A stretch of DNA of 64,000 bases, from positions 1 to 64,000 of the forward strand of contig NZ_VDFV01000019.1 in assembly GCF_006152145.1 (NCBI RefSeq). The letters are read 5' to 3'. The notes under the pieces are model-generated. The model made no database searches. It saw nothing but the letters and a program-made list of their open reading frames with translations, and was not told where the DNA came from. The position numbers were made by a program, and so were the translations under genes. The first letter of the stretch is position 1; every line of letters begins with the position of its first letter. The DNA comes from Rubellimicrobium roseum (GTDB lineage: Bacteria > Pseudomonadota > Alphaproteobacteria > Rhodobacterales > Rhodobacteraceae). Below are positions 1 to 9,550 of the stretch, in pieces.

Positions 1-67
1 GGTCCACGTGACCAATGGTCCCAATGTTCACGTGCGGTTTGTTCCGCTCGAACTTCGCCTTCGCCAT
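1..67 (-). CDS. tuf: Elongation factor Tu, N-terminal fragment cut by the window edge
   Basis: Read on the minus strand, the first 22 codons give the canonical EF-Tu amino terminus [20 protein letters not shown] followed by VD, leading into the GTP-binding P-loop, which lies outside the window. EF-Tu delivers aminoacyl-tRNA to the ribosome as a GTPase. The ATG sits at 65-67 with an AGGA ribosome-binding site six bases upstream. Only about 5% of the gene is visible, so its copy number (tufA or tufB) and its neighbours cannot be judged. The identification is firm because this N-terminus is almost invariant in bacteria. Confidence 0.93.
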   Translation of the reverse strand, partial: MAKAKFERNKPHVNIGTIGHVD

Positions 68-167
68 GATGCCATCCTGTTTGGGCGGAGCCCCGAACGG
101 GTCCGCGCGTCCGCGCGCCGTTTATGGAATCGTGGGGGCGAGCGCAAGGGGGCCCGCCGGCCCGGGG

Positions 168-734
168 TCAGGCCGCGGCCCCGGGCCGCGCCGCCGCGCC
201 GAACAGCCAGGCCGAGAGAAGCCAGAGCCCGGCGAAGAGACCCGTCCCCATCAGCACGTCCCCCACCGAAACCGGCCCGGTCACGCCCAGCCCGCCGCCC
301 AGCGCGACCAGGGGCACCAGCACCTGCGCCAGCGCCGTGGCCACCATGGCCCGCGCCATGCCCCGGGGCCGCAGCCGCGCGGCCAGGGCCCCGAGAAGGC
401 CGACCGCCAGCACGCCGCCATAAAGGAGGTTGGCGGGGTTCCCCTCGCTCCCGATCAGGCCGACGGCCCCGTTGACCCAGGCCAGCAACAGCCCGGTCGC
501 GAGCGCAAGCCCGGTGGCGGCGCGTTCGGCGGGGCCGCTCGTGCGCCGGAGCGCGAGTTCGAGAAGAAGGCCCGCGCCGCCCAGCAGGACACCCGCGGCC
601 ACGAAATCGGACAAGGTCCAGTCGACCTCTCCGGTCACCTGCATGGCCACCAGCGGCAGCAGCAGGAGCGCCACTGCCCCGCCCCAGCCCAGCCTCCGCC
701 AGGAGATGCCCTGTCCGCGCCCCGTCCGACCCAT
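168..734 (-). CDS. Hypothetical integral membrane protein
   Basis: A 188-residue protein with about five hydrophobic segments (roughly residues 17-33, 43-60, 72-93, 103-117 and 128-178) separated by short Arg-rich loops, typical of a small polytopic inner-membrane protein. No catalytic motif or named family was recognised. It stands alone between tuf and parC, all on the minus strand, with about 100 bp to tuf and 140 bp to parC. Codon use matches the neighbours, so it is probably an expressed gene. The function is unknown. Confidence 0.7.
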   Translation of the reverse strand: MGRTGRGQGISWRRLGWGGAVALLLLPLVAMQVTGEVDWTLSDFVAAGVLLGGAGLLLELALRRTSGPAERAATGLALATGLLLAWVNGAVGLIGSEGNPANLLYGGVLAVGLLGALAARLRPRGMARAMVATALAQVLVPLVALGGGLGVTGPVSVGDVLMGTGLFAGLWLLSAWLFGAAARPGAAA

Positions 735-875
735 GATCGCCGCGCCTCCGTGGGTGAGCCTGTTCCCGACATAGCACGGAGCGCCCGACCATGTCCCGGA
801 ATTCGGACCGGCGCTGGCCGGCCGAGGATGCGCCCCCCGCGACGCGGAGGGAACAGGCCCCGGCCGGTCCTGTCC

Positions 876-3224
876 TTACCCCACCGGCAGCGCGAAGCGG
901 TTGTCGCGCGGGAAGCCGCGCGGCGCCATGCGCCCCGCCTGCCCGCGCTTGCCCAGCCACTCGGACAGGTCCGGCTCGCGCCGCGTCTTGCCGCCCTCCA
1001 AACTCCAGGTCAGCCCCTCGGCCAGGTTTAGCGTCACCAGGTCCGACAGCCCGCCATCCTTGAAGGCCTGCAGCCGCACGCCCTTGCCGCGCCCCATCTC
1101 GGGCAACTCGGCCACGGGGAACACCAGCATCTTGCGGTTCTGCCCGATGCAGGCGACGTGGTCGCCCGCCACGGGGACCATGTGCCCGGCCTTCGCTCCT
1201 TCGGGGAGGTTCAGCACCACGCGGCCCGCGCGCGTCTGCGCCAGCGCCTCGTCCTCGGACAGGATGAAGCCGTCGCCCGCGTCCGAGGCCACGATCAGCC
1301 GCCCGCCCGGCCGGTGCAGCCGCACCCCCACCACCGGCGCGTCGAGGTCGATCATCAGCCGCAGGGGCTCGCCCATGCCGCGCCCGCCCGGCAGCGAGGC
1401 CACCGGCACCGTGAACATCCGCCCGTTGGCGCCCAGCACCAGAAGCTTGTCCGTGGTCTCGGCCCGCAGCAGGAAGCGCGCCTTGTCGCCGTCCTTGTAC
1501 CGCAGGCCCTCGCCCTCGACATGGCCCTTCATGGCGCGGACCCAGCCCATCTCGGACAGGACCACCGTCACCGGCTCGCGCTCGATCATCGACTCGGGTG
1601 CGATGTCGGCCGTCTCGGCCGCCACCGCCAACGTCGTGCGCCGCGCACCCCCGGGGGCCTTGGCCCCGAACCGCTTGCGGCTTTCCTTGAGGTCCGCCGA
1701 GATCGCCTTCCACTGGAGGCCCTCGTCCTCCAGCAGCGCGAGCAGCGTCCCCCGCTCGGCCAGAAGCGCGTCGCGCTCGGCGATGAGCTGCATCTCCTCC
1801 AGCCGCCGCAAGCTGCGCAGCCGCATGTTGAGGATCGCCTCGGCCTGCACCTCGGTCATGCCCACGCCCGGTGGGATCACCACCTCGCCCTTGGCGGGCA
1901 GCGGCGACACGTAGTCGGCCTCCGACCGCGCCCTGGCGCGGGGCTTGTCCCAGTCCTCGGCCTGCAGCGCGGCCTTGGGGTCCTCGTCGTAGCGGATGAT
2001 GTCGATCACCCGGTCGAGGTTGAGGTAGGCGATGAGGAGGCCCCCCAGCACCTCCAGCCGCCGGTCGATCTTCTCCAGCCGGTGCTGCGACCGCCGCAGC
2101 AGCACGTCCCGCCGGTGGTCGAGGAAGGCCCGCAGCACCTCGCGCAGGGAACACACCTTGGGCGTCAGCCCGTCGATCAGCACGTTCATGTTGAGCGGCA
2201 CGCGGACTTCCAGGTCCGACTGCCGGAACAGCATGCCCATCAGCATCTCGGGATCGACGCTGCGCGACTTCGGCTCCAGCACGATCCGCACGTCGTCCGC
2301 GCTCTCGTCGCGCACGTCGGCCAGGGCCGGGATCTTCTTGGTCTGGACGATCTCCGCGAGCTTCTCGATCAGCTTGGATTTCTGGACCTGATAGGGAATC
2401 TCGGTCACGACGATCTGCCGCACGCCGCGCCCCTGCTCCTCCACCATCCAGCGCGCCCGCAGCCGGAAGGCCCCGCGCCCCGTGCGGTAGGCCTGCGCGA
2501 TCCCCTCGGGGGGCTCGACCAGCACGCCCCCGGTCGGGAAGTCGGGCCCGGGGATCAGCTCCAGGAGCTTCTCGTCCCCGAGGTCCGGCTTCTTGATCAT
2601 CTCCAGGCAGGCGCCCAGCAGCTCGTCGAGATTGTGCGGCGGGATGCTCGTCGCCATCCCCACGGCGATGCCCGACGACCCGTTGGCCAGCAGGTGCGGC
2701 ACCGGCGCGGGCAGCACGACGGGCTCCAGGAGCGTCCCGTCGTAGTTCGGCCGCAGATCCACCGCGTCCTCGTCCAGCCCTTCCATCAGGGCCTCGCCCA
2801 AGGGCGTGAGCCGCGCCTCGGTGTAGCGGGCGGCCGCCGGGTTGTCCCCGTCGATGTTGCCGAAGTTGCCCTGCCCCTCGACCAGCGGGTAGCGGACGTT
2901 GAAGTCCTGCGCGAGCCGCGCCATCGCGTCGTAGATCGCGGCGTCGCCGTGGGGGTGGTAGTTCCCCATCACGTCGCCCGAGATCTTGGCCGATTTGCGG
3001 AACCCCGACGTGGGCGTCAGCCGCAGCTCGCGCATGGCGAACAGGATGCGCCGGTGCACGGGCTTGAGCCCGTCGCGCGCGTCCGGCAGCGCCCGGTGCA
3101 TGATGGTGGACAGCGCATAGGTGAGGTAGCGCTCGCCGATCGCGCGGCGCAGCGGCTCCGTCACCAGGAGCGTGGCCTCGGCGCCGTCGTCGGCGCCCTC
3201 GGGGATGGGGGGCTCATCGGTCAT
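876..3224 (-). CDS. parC: DNA topoisomerase IV subunit A
   Basis: Topoisomerase IV A subunit, which with ParE decatenates daughter chromosomes. The 782-residue length fits ParC. The N-terminal cleavage domain holds the quinolone-resistance region [11 protein letters not shown] (residues 90-100) and the catalytic tyrosine Y134 in [10 protein letters not shown]. The C-terminal part (about 500-782) contains the degenerate repeats of the ParC-type DNA-wrapping domain rather than the GyrA box set, which favours ParC over GyrA. The residue matching E. coli ParC Ser80 is Ala95 and that matching Glu84 is Asp99. It is divergent from the SH3-domain gene across 142 bp. No parE lies in the window. Confidence 0.93.
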   Translation of the reverse strand: MTDEPPIPEGADDGAEATLLVTEPLRRAIGERYLTYALSTIMHRALPDARDGLKPVHRRILFAMRELRLTPTSGFRKSAKISGDVMGNYHPHGDAAIYDAMARLAQDFNVRYPLVEGQGNFGNIDGDNPAAARYTEARLTPLGEALMEGLDEDAVDLRPNYDGTLLEPVVLPAPVPHLLANGSSGIAVGMATSIPPHNLDELLGACLEMIKKPDLGDEKLLELIPGPDFPTGGVLVEPPEGIAQAYRTGRGAFRLRARWMVEEQGRGVRQIVVTEIPYQVQKSKLIEKLAEIVQTKKIPALADVRDESADDVRIVLEPKSRSVDPEMLMGMLFRQSDLEVRVPLNMNVLIDGLTPKVCSLREVLRAFLDHRRDVLLRRSQHRLEKIDRRLEVLGGLLIAYLNLDRVIDIIRYDEDPKAALQAEDWDKPRARARSEADYVSPLPAKGEVVIPPGVGMTEVQAEAILNMRLRSLRRLEEMQLIAERDALLAERGTLLALLEDEGLQWKAISADLKESRKRFGAKAPGGARRTTLAVAAETADIAPESMIEREPVTVVLSEMGWVRAMKGHVEGEGLRYKDGDKARFLLRAETTDKLLVLGANGRMFTVPVASLPGGRGMGEPLRLMIDLDAPVVGVRLHRPGGRLIVASDAGDGFILSEDEALAQTRAGRVVLNLPEGAKAGHMVPVAGDHVACIGQNRKMLVFPVAELPEMGRGKGVRLQAFKDGGLSDLVTLNLAEGLTWSLEGGKTRREPDLSEWLGKRGQAGRMAPRGFPRDNRFALPVG

Positions 3225-3366
3225 GTTCCTGATCTAAAGCCCGGCGCCTCACGGCACAAGCATCAGAACAAAGCACGAACGGAAAGAATTTGCCCTCCCC
3301 GGGACGCCCCCCGCGCCCTACACTCTCCGGCGGCCCCTTTCCGACGTTGCCCCCAAGGAGACGCTC

Positions 3367-3963
3367 GTGAGACTTCTGTTCCTCCCCCTCGCCTTCGTGG
3401 CCCTGGCCTGGGCCTACTGGGCGCTTTCGGGCGGCTCGGACTTCGAGCCCCGCCAGCGCGCCGAGGCCCCCGAGCCCGTCGCCCCCGCCGCGCCCGAGCC
3501 CGCCCGCCTCCTTGACGAGGTGAGCGCCGTGGCCCCCACCGCCGCCACCGATCCGGCCGCCGACCCGCCCGAGGTCCCCGCCGCCGTCGATCCCGAGCCC
3601 GCCCCGGTCCCGGCCGACACGACCGAGGCGCTGGTGGACGACGCCCCCGAGCCCCTGCCCGAGCAGCCCATCCTCGCCGCCGACGTACTGGCGCTCCTCG
3701 CCCCCGACGCGCCGCGCGCGGCCCCCGAAGGCGTCACCGTCGCCGCCGCCTCGGCCAACGCGGGCGCCGACCTGCGCCGCGTCACCGGCACCCGCGTCAA
3801 CGTCCGCTCCGGCCCCGGCACCGGGAACGGCGTCGTCGCGCAGGTGGGCGAAGGCGACACCGCCGAAGTCCTGGGCCAGGACGGCGGCTGGGTCCGCATC
3901 CGCACGCCCGACGGGACCGAGGGCTGGATGTCCGCACGCTTTCTTGCAGGCCCCGAGGGCTAG
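3367..3963 (+). CDS. Membrane-anchored bacterial SH3-domain protein
   Basis: A 198-residue protein with three parts: an uncleaved signal anchor or signal peptide (residues 1-20), a low-complexity Ala/Pro/Glu/Asp linker (about 25-130), and a C-terminal bacterial SH3 domain (about 138-195) with the signature TRVNVRSGPGTGNGVVAQV and the closing segment GWMSARFL. Such domains usually bind peptidoglycan or partner proteins in the periplasm; the substrate here is unknown. It starts at an ATG eight bases after AAGGAG. It is divergent from parC and probably a single gene. Confidence 0.8.
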   Translation: MRLLFLPLAFVALAWAYWALSGGSDFEPRQRAEAPEPVAPAAPEPARLLDEVSAVAPTAATDPAADPPEVPAAVDPEPAPVPADTTEALVDDAPEPLPEQPILAADVLALLAPDAPRAAPEGVTVAAASANAGADLRRVTGTRVNVRSGPGTGNGVVAQVGEGDTAEVLGQDGGWVRIRTPDGTEGWMSARFLAGPEG

Positions 3964-4028
3964 GCCCTCCTTCCGGGCGCCCCCGCGCCGGGCTAAGGGA
4001 ACCGCAACCCTCCACTTTCGGAGCCGCC

Positions 4029-4886
4029 ATGCCCGCTGACCACGCCCCCGCCCCCGCCGCGCGCCCGCGCAGCATCCTCATCACCGGCTGCTCGTCGGGC
4101 ATCGGCGCCCACGCCGCCCTGACGCTGCGCGGGCGCGGCTGGCAGGTCTTCGCCGCCTGCCGCAAGGAGGAGGACTGCCAGCGCCTGCGCATGGAGGGCT
4201 TCCACAGCCCCCGGCTCGACTACACCGACCCCGCCTCCATCGAGGCGGCCCTGGCCGAGGTGCTGGAGGCCACGGGCGGCACGCTCGACGCGCTCTTCAA
4301 CAACGGCGCCATCGCGCTGCCCGGCGCCGTCGAGGACCTGCCCACCGACGGCCTGCGCGCCATCTTCGAGACCAACCTCTTCGGCTGGCACGAGCTCACC
4401 CGCCGCGCGATCCCCGTCATGCGCCGACAGGGCCACGGGCACATCGTCAACTGCTCCTCGGTGCTGGGCCTCGTCGGCGCCAAGTGGCGCGGCGCCTACA
4501 CGGCCACCAAGTTCGCGATCGAGGGCCTGACCGAGGTCCTCCGGCTGGAGATGGCCTCCGCCAACATCCAGGTCGCGCTGATCGAGCCCGGCCCGGTCAC
4601 CTCCAAGCTGCGCCAGAACTCGATCCCGCATTTCGAGCGCTGGATCGATTGGCGCGCCTCGCCCCGCGCCGACGAATACAGCCAGATCCTCCACCGCCTC
4701 TACGAATCCCGGGGCCCCGACCGTTGGGAGCTGCCCCCGGCCGCCGTGACCGAGCGGCTGCTCCAGATCCTCGAATCGCCTCGGCCCGCCGCGCGCTACT
4801 ACGTGACCGCCCCCACCCACGCCGTGGGCTGGATGCGCCGCCTCCTGCCCGGCCGCGCGGTCGAATGGGTGGTCGGCCGGGCCTGA
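4029..4886 (+). CDS. Short-chain dehydrogenase/reductase (SDR family)
   Basis: A classical SDR of 285 residues. The Rossmann motif TGCSSGIG (about residues 19-26) binds NAD(P), NNGA (about 91-94) is the structural motif, and the catalytic set is Ser in NCSSVLG and YTATK (Tyr-x-x-x-Lys, about 158-162). The C-terminal part is the usual variable substrate lid, so the substrate cannot be predicted. It lies 65 bp after the SH3 gene and 88 bp before the small HIG1-like gene, all on the plus strand, and could be read with either. Confidence 0.85.
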   Translation: MPADHAPAPAARPRSILITGCSSGIGAHAALTLRGRGWQVFAACRKEEDCQRLRMEGFHSPRLDYTDPASIEAALAEVLEATGGTLDALFNNGAIALPGAVEDLPTDGLRAIFETNLFGWHELTRRAIPVMRRQGHGHIVNCSSVLGLVGAKWRGAYTATKFAIEGLTEVLRLEMASANIQVALIEPGPVTSKLRQNSIPHFERWIDWRASPRADEYSQILHRLYESRGPDRWELPPAAVTERLLQILESPRPAARYYVTAPTHAVGWMRRLLPGRAVEWVVGRA

Positions 4887-4974
4887 GGCCGCAAGGAAGA
4901 GACACTGCCCAAAGGCGCCCTTCCCTTCGCCGCGCGCTCCGCTAAACCCTGCCTGACCCAAGCGGGAGCGGCTC

Positions 4975-5184
4975 ATGGATTTCAGCGATCCTCTCTTCTA
5001 CCTCGTCGTGGCGGCGGTGCTTCTGGTGCTCGGCATCCTGCTCTTCGGGGTGGGAAGCTTCGGACGGGGCGGCGACTTCAACCGCCGCAACGCCAACAAG
5101 ATCATGCGATGGCGCATCTATGCGCAGGCGGCCGCCATCGCGCTCATTCTTCTCTATGTGTTCCTGCGCGGACGGGGGACCTGA
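4975..5184 (+). CDS. Small twin-transmembrane protein, HIG1-like
   Basis: A 69-residue protein with two transmembrane helices (about residues 7-27 and 48-65) joined by a basic loop containing NRRNANKIMRWRIYAQ. This NxxMRWR pattern resembles the HIG1/Rcf1-like small proteins of alphaproteobacteria, whose mitochondrial relatives support respiratory-complex assembly; that role is inferred from family resemblance only. The stop codon TGA overlaps no neighbour, and the next gene's ATG follows one base later, so it is probably cotranscribed with the cobalamin adenosyltransferase. Confidence 0.7.
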   Translation: MDFSDPLFYLVVAAVLLVLGILLFGVGSFGRGGDFNRRNANKIMRWRIYAQAAAIALILLYVFLRGRGT

Positions 5185-5185
5185 C

Positions 5186-5746
5186 ATGTTCGTGCTGAGC
5201 AAGATCTACACCCGCACCGGCGACGCGGGCGACACGGCGCTGGGCGACGGCACCCGCGTGCGCAAGCACGCGCTGCGCGTCGAATCCTACGGCACCGTGG
5301 ACGAGCTGAACTCCACCCTCGGCCTCGCGCGGCTCCAGGCGCAGGGAACCCCCGTGGACGCCGACCTCGCCGCCATCCAGAACGATCTCTTCGACCTCGG
5401 CGCCGACCTCTGCCGCCCCGAAGGCGGCGAGGGCACCGCGCTCCGCGTCAGCGACGGGCAGGTGGACCGGCTCGAAGCGCAGATCGACGCCATGACATCC
5501 CGGCTGGAGCCCCTGCGCTCCTTCGTCCTGCCCGGCGGCACGGCGCTCTCGGCGCATCTGCACCTCTGCCGCACGGTCGCCCGCCGGGCCGAGCGGCTGG
5601 TCGTCGCGCTCTCCGAGCAGCACGCCGTGAACCCGGCCGCGATCCGCTACCTCAACCGCCTGTCGGACTGGTTCTTCGTCGCGGCCCGCATGGCCAACGA
5701 CGGCGGCCGCTCGGACGTGCTCTGGGTGCCCGGCGCGAACCGCTAG
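5186..5746 (+). CDS. pduO: Cob(I)yrinic acid a,c-diamide adenosyltransferase, PduO type
   Basis: A 186-residue ATP:cob(I)alamin adenosyltransferase that attaches the 5'-deoxyadenosyl group to reduced corrinoid. The N-terminus KIYTRTGDAGDTALGDG and the following segment with SYGTVDELNS form the PduO-type ATP-binding site; RTVARRAERLVVAL and IRYLNRLSDWFFVAAR near the C-terminus are the conserved trimer and active-site helices. The ATG at 5186 was chosen because an upstream in-frame start would place an unrelated basic leader ahead of the family's normal start. It complements the cobalamin locus at 28.4-38.6 kb. Confidence 0.92.
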   Translation: MFVLSKIYTRTGDAGDTALGDGTRVRKHALRVESYGTVDELNSTLGLARLQAQGTPVDADLAAIQNDLFDLGADLCRPEGGEGTALRVSDGQVDRLEAQIDAMTSRLEPLRSFVLPGGTALSAHLHLCRTVARRAERLVVALSEQHAVNPAAIRYLNRLSDWFFVAARMANDGGRSDVLWVPGANR

Positions 5747-5772
5747 GCGCGGGTCGCCTCGCTTGCTAGGCT

Positions 5773-5796
5773 GCCTCCGATCCCCGGACCGGAGGC
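5773..5796 (+). promoter_or_regulatory. Inverted repeat covering the ribosome-binding site of the next gene
   Basis: GCCTCCG (5773-5779) can pair with CGGAGGC (5790-5796) across a 10-base loop. The right arm contains the GGAGG Shine-Dalgarno sequence that serves the ATG at 5801, so the stem would hide the ribosome-binding site. It may be a simple translational control element, a weak terminator behind the adenosyltransferase gene, or chance pairing in a G+C-rich spacer. Confidence 0.4.
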
Positions 5797-5800
5797 CCCG

Positions 5801-6826
5801 ATGCCAGAACCCGTCCCGCCCGGCGCGCTCGTCGTCCTCACGGGCGCTAGCGGCTTCATCGCCAAGCACATAGCCCGCCGCCTCCTCGAAGACGGTCACG
5901 CGGTCCGCGCCACCCTCCGCTCGCCCTCGCGCGAGGCCGAGGTGCGCGCCGCCGTCCTCCCCGGCCTGCCCCCCGAGGCCGAAGGCCGCCTGACCTTCGC
6001 CACCGCAGACCTCACGGCGGACGCGGGCTGGGCGCAGGCGATGGAGGGCGCGCAGGCCCTCCTCCACACCGCCTCGCCCTTCCCGCTGAACCAGCCCCGC
6101 GACCCCGAGGTGCTGATCCGCCCCGCCGTCGAGGGCACCCGCCGCGCGCTCACGGCCGCCGCGGACGCGGGCGTCCGCCGCGTGGTCCTGACCTCCTCCG
6201 TCGCCGCCATCGTCAATCCCGGCTCGCGCGAGATGCGGGACGAATCCACCTGGCTAGACCTCGAGGCCCCTGGCGTAACGCCCTACTACGCCTCCAAGGC
6301 GCTGGCCGAGCGCGCCGCCTGGGACCTCGCCCGCGACCGAGGCCTCCGGCTCACCGCCATCAACCCCAGCGTGGTCCTCGGCCCGCTGCTCGACCGCCAG
6401 TCCGGCACCTCCGTCGCCCTCGTCCAGCGGCTCCTGCGGGCCAGGGACCCCCTGGTCCCGCGCCTGAACTTCGCCGCCGTGGACGTGCGCGACGTGGCCG
6501 CGATGCACGTCCGCGCCCTCGCGCTTCCCGCGACCGAGGGCGAGCGCGTCATCGCCTCCGCGGGCCTCCTGCCCATGCCCGAGATGGCGCGCATCCTGAA
6601 GCGGGCCTACCCCGACCGCCGCATCCCCACGCGCGAGGCGCCCGACTGGCTCATCCGCGCGCTGGCCCTCGCCCTGCCCGACATGCGCACCGCCGCGAGC
6701 TTCCTGGGCGGGCGCGACCTCGTGTCGAACGCCAAGGCCCGCCGCCTCTTCGGCATGGACTTCATCCCGCCCGAGGAGGCGCTCCTCGCCTCCGCGCGCA
6801 GCCTGATCGAGCAGGGCCTCGCCTAG
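5801..6826 (+). CDS. NAD(P)-dependent epimerase/dehydratase-type reductase (dihydroflavonol reductase-like)
   Basis: An extended SDR of 341 residues. The N-terminal TGASGFIAKHIARRLLEDGH binds the dinucleotide. The catalytic pair is YYASKALAE (Tyr and Lys) with a preceding serine in VVLTSSVAA. The layout matches the aldehyde/dihydroflavonol-4-reductase group that reduces carbonyls with NADPH; the substrate is unknown. A GGAGG site five bases before the ATG fixes the start. It is convergent with the following MFS gene, and one CTAG at 6823-6826 gives both stop codons. Confidence 0.82.
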   Translation: MPEPVPPGALVVLTGASGFIAKHIARRLLEDGHAVRATLRSPSREAEVRAAVLPGLPPEAEGRLTFATADLTADAGWAQAMEGAQALLHTASPFPLNQPRDPEVLIRPAVEGTRRALTAAADAGVRRVVLTSSVAAIVNPGSREMRDESTWLDLEAPGVTPYYASKALAERAAWDLARDRGLRLTAINPSVVLGPLLDRQSGTSVALVQRLLRARDPLVPRLNFAAVDVRDVAAMHVRALALPATEGERVIASAGLLPMPEMARILKRAYPDRRIPTREAPDWLIRALALALPDMRTAASFLGGRDLVSNAKARRLFGMDFIPPEEALLASARSLIEQGLA

Positions 6827-8019
6827 GGCCCGCGCCGCGCCCCCAGCCGGGGATGCACGGTCGCGGCCAGCCCCCAGGCCGCCGCCATCGCCGCCCCCGT
6901 GACCGCGAAGGTGGCCGCCACGGGCGCCACCACCAGCACGAGGCCCCCCACCGCCGGGCTCAGGATGCCCGACACGTCGCGGAAGCTCGAATAGACCGCC
7001 GCCATCTCCGTCCGCTCGGACGGCTTCACCGCCATCAGGAACGGCAGCGACCCGCAGACGTCCAGCATCACGAGCCCGCTCGACGCCAGCACGAGGGCCC
7101 CCACCGCCGCCCAGGGCGCGCCCCCCGCCACCAGCGCCGCCAGCATGAACAGCGCCGCGCACCAGCCGAAGGTCGCCCGCACCGCCCCCCGCACGCCCCA
7201 GCGCCCGACCAGCCGCAGCATCAGCGGCGTGGCGAACAGCATCCCGTTCGACACCGACACCGCCGCGCCGCCCACCCGCTCGTCGATCCCCGACTCCAGG
7301 CAGAAGAGCGGCAGGTAGACGATGTACACCCACCAGCCGCAGGACCGGATCACGGCAAAGGCCCAGCCCGCCACCAGCCGGGGCCGCCGCACGAAGCGGC
7401 GCAGATAGGCCAGCGGCCGTCCTGTCCCGGCCGCGCCCACCGCCTTGCCGTCCCCCAGATCGAGCCGCAGGAAGGCCCCCGTGGTCACGACCGCGAATCC
7501 CGCCGCCAGCAGGAAGGGCGCCGGCCGCCACCAGTCCAGCAGCAGCACCCCCGCGAAGGGCCCGACCGTCCAGGCCGTCGCGCTGTAGACCAGCCGCAGC
7601 GTCTCGTTCCGCGCTAGGTCCTCCCGCGCCACGTGGTCCAGCACATAGGCCGACAGGCAGATCCAGAAGGTCACCGTCGCCACCGCGTTGACCAGCATGG
7701 CCAGCGCCGTGAGCCACGGGTCCGCCGTCAGCAGAAGCCCCGCGCCCAGCAGATAGAGCCCGCCCGCCCCCACCATCATCCGCGCGCGCCCCACGACCCG
7801 CGTGGCCCAGGGCACCAGCAGCCCCGCCGCCAGCGACCCCAGCCCCACGAGGAGGAAGAAGGCCGAGACCACCGTCCCTTCGCCCCAGAGCCGGTACATC
7901 ACCAGCGGCACCGCCGACAGCAGCACCCCCCGCACCGCCGATTCGAGCCCGAAGAGAAGCGCGAAGTCCTGCGCGCGCGGGCGCACGGCGGCAGGGACGC
8001 TGACGGAAAGGCTGGTCAT
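6823..8019 (-). CDS. MFS transporter
   Basis: A major facilitator superfamily protein of 398 residues with about 12 hydrophobic segments and Arg/Gly-rich cytoplasmic loops (for example WATRVVGRARMMVGAGG after helix 2, and a loop GAAGTGRPLAYLRRFVRRPR between the two halves). The length is normal for a 12-helix permease. Nothing in the sequence or neighbourhood sets the substrate; efflux is as likely as uptake. It converges on the preceding reductase and lies about 90 bp downstream of recO on the same strand. Confidence 0.85.
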   Translation of the reverse strand: MTSLSVSVPAAVRPRAQDFALLFGLESAVRGVLLSAVPLVMYRLWGEGTVVSAFFLLVGLGSLAAGLLVPWATRVVGRARMMVGAGGLYLLGAGLLLTADPWLTALAMLVNAVATVTFWICLSAYVLDHVAREDLARNETLRLVYSATAWTVGPFAGVLLLDWWRPAPFLLAAGFAVVTTGAFLRLDLGDGKAVGAAGTGRPLAYLRRFVRRPRLVAGWAFAVIRSCGWWVYIVYLPLFCLESGIDERVGGAAVSVSNGMLFATPLMLRLVGRWGVRGAVRATFGWCAALFMLAALVAGGAPWAAVGALVLASSGLVMLDVCGSLPFLMAVKPSERTEMAAVYSSFRDVSGILSPAVGGLVLVVAPVAATFAVTGAAMAAAWGLAATVHPRLGARRGP

Positions 8020-8107
8020 GGGGGAAAACGATCCGCTGGACGCCTCCAGCTAGCTCTGCCCCGGCGGCCCGGTCATCACCGCCCGCGACACGGAATGCCG
8101 CTTTCCG

Positions 8108-8833
8108 TCAGCCCTCGCCGCGCGCGATCGCCTCGACCAACCGCTCCCGCGACGCGGGCAGGCCCTTGCCCTCGGGCAGCAGCCGCTCCGTCAGGAAATG
8201 CCCCGTGACGCCCAGCGCCGCGCGGATCGCCTCGGCGTCCGCCTCCCCCTCGCCCCGCAGGACGGGCGGCAGCGGCAGCAGGCGCGGCGCATACTCGCCT
8301 GCCCCCGCCCAGCTCACCGCCCGCCCCGTGCGCGGCGAGACAAAGGCCAGGTCCTCCCGCGCGCCTGTCACCGCGCAGGCCGACAGGTCCAGCCCGAAGC
8401 CCATCTCCTCCAGAAGCGCCACCTCCCACTGAAGGTAGGCCAGCGGCCAGACCTCCCGCTCGCCCAGCAGGTCCAGAAGCGCGTTGGTCCGGTCGTAGAG
8501 CCCGGGATGCGGCGCCCGCTCGGGCAGCACCGCCCCCAGCAGCGCCGCCACCGCTCCGATCCCCGCCAGCGCCATCCGGTCCCCCAGCGCCAGCGCCGCG
8601 CGGTTGCGGACCGGCTCCGCCGTGAAATGCCCCAGATGCTCGTCGAGCCGCGCGGCCCAGGCCATCTGCACCAGCACGCCGGGCTGGAGGAAGGGCCGCA
8701 TCCGCCGCGACACGCCGCCCCGCACCACGCCCGCGTGCCGCCCATGGTCCCGGCAGAAGGCCTCGACGATGGCCGAGGTCTCGCCATGCGGCCGCACGGC
8801 CAGAAGGATGCCCTCGTCGCGCCATTCGATCAT
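8108..8833 (-). CDS. recO: DNA repair protein RecO
   Basis: RecO loads RecA onto SSB-coated DNA in the RecFOR pathway. The 241-residue protein begins [18 protein letters not shown], the conserved N-terminal OB-fold segment of the family, followed by an all-helical C-terminal region. The start at 8833 was preferred over an upstream ATG at 8869 because family members begin at this OB-fold sequence. In related genomes recO usually follows era and the DUF1491 gene directly; here a divergent Pr6Pr gene and about 380 bp of non-coding DNA separate them. The zinc-binding cysteines of some RecO proteins are absent. Confidence 0.9.
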   Translation of the reverse strand: MIEWRDEGILLAVRPHGETSAIVEAFCRDHGRHAGVVRGGVSRRMRPFLQPGVLVQMAWAARLDEHLGHFTAEPVRNRAALALGDRMALAGIGAVAALLGAVLPERAPHPGLYDRTNALLDLLGEREVWPLAYLQWEVALLEEMGFGLDLSACAVTGAREDLAFVSPRTGRAVSWAGAGEYAPRLLPLPPVLRGEGEADAEAIRAALGVTGHFLTERLLPEGKGLPASRERLVEAIARGEG

Positions 8834-8910
8834 GACCCCGACAGTGAAGCGCCCCGCCCCCTCCGGCAAGCCCTTGCGTCCGGCCCCCCGCGTGCCGCAA
8901 CTGCGCCGCC

Positions 8911-9549
8911 ATGCCCTGTCCCCGACTCACGCCCGCCGCCCGGCTCCTGTCGCTTCTCGTGGCGGCCGTCGCCGGGGGCGGCCTCGCGGCGCAGGCCCTG
9001 GGCTCCGCCGAGTTCCTGGGACGCGCCGGCTGGCCGCTCCTGTGGCACCTTTCGTCCTACTTCACGATCCTGACCGCGCTCCTCGTGGCGGCCACGACCG
9101 GCGCCGAGGCGCTGACCGGCCGCGCCGCCCCGCCGGGCTGGAGCGGCGGCCTCACGGTCTGGAGCCTGATGGCCGGGGTCGCCTACCACGCCCTGCTGTC
9201 CGGCCTCTGGACGCCCCAGGGCCCGAGCCTCTGGGCCGACCACGCGCTGCACCTGGCCCTGCCCGCGCTCATGGCCGCCCAGTGGCTCGCCACGCCGAGG
9301 CCTGCGCTGACCGTCCGGCACGCGCTCCTGTGGCTCCTCTGGCCGCTGGCCTATCTGCTGCTCACCCTCGCGCGTGGCGCCCTGACGGGGAGCTATCCCT
9401 ACCCGTTTCTCGACCCCCATGTCGCGGGCGTGTCCGGCCTGCTGGGCACCGTCGTCGCCCTGGGCCTCGCCTTCCTGCTCATGGGCCTCGCACTCGTCAG
9501 CCTGTCGCACTCGCGCCGGGCCCCTGCCTCCGCCGCCAGCCGTCCCTGA
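8911..9549 (+). CDS. Pr6Pr family membrane protein
   Basis: A 212-residue protein with about six transmembrane helices. Features such as [18 protein letters not shown], the [10 protein letters not shown] segment and a late YPYPFLDP motif match the Pr6Pr/FAR-17a-like group of unknown biochemical role. It is divergent from recO across 77 bp. The gene sits where recO normally follows the DUF1491 gene, and it is immediately followed by a 60-bp element that recurs at 40.3 kb, so it may be an insertion into an ancestral operon. Confidence 0.78.
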   Translation: MPCPRLTPAARLLSLLVAAVAGGGLAAQALGSAEFLGRAGWPLLWHLSSYFTILTALLVAATTGAEALTGRAAPPGWSGGLTVWSLMAGVAYHALLSGLWTPQGPSLWADHALHLALPALMAAQWLATPRPALTVRHALLWLLWPLAYLLLTLARGALTGSYPYPFLDPHVAGVSGLLGTVVALGLAFLLMGLALVSLSHSRRAPASAASRP

Positions 9550-9550
9550 G

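Noticed and set aside
28-2154. A 708-codon minus-strand frame over the membrane-protein and parC genes
   Set aside because: It is another frame of the same strand as parC; the parC frame is supported by conserved motifs across its full length.
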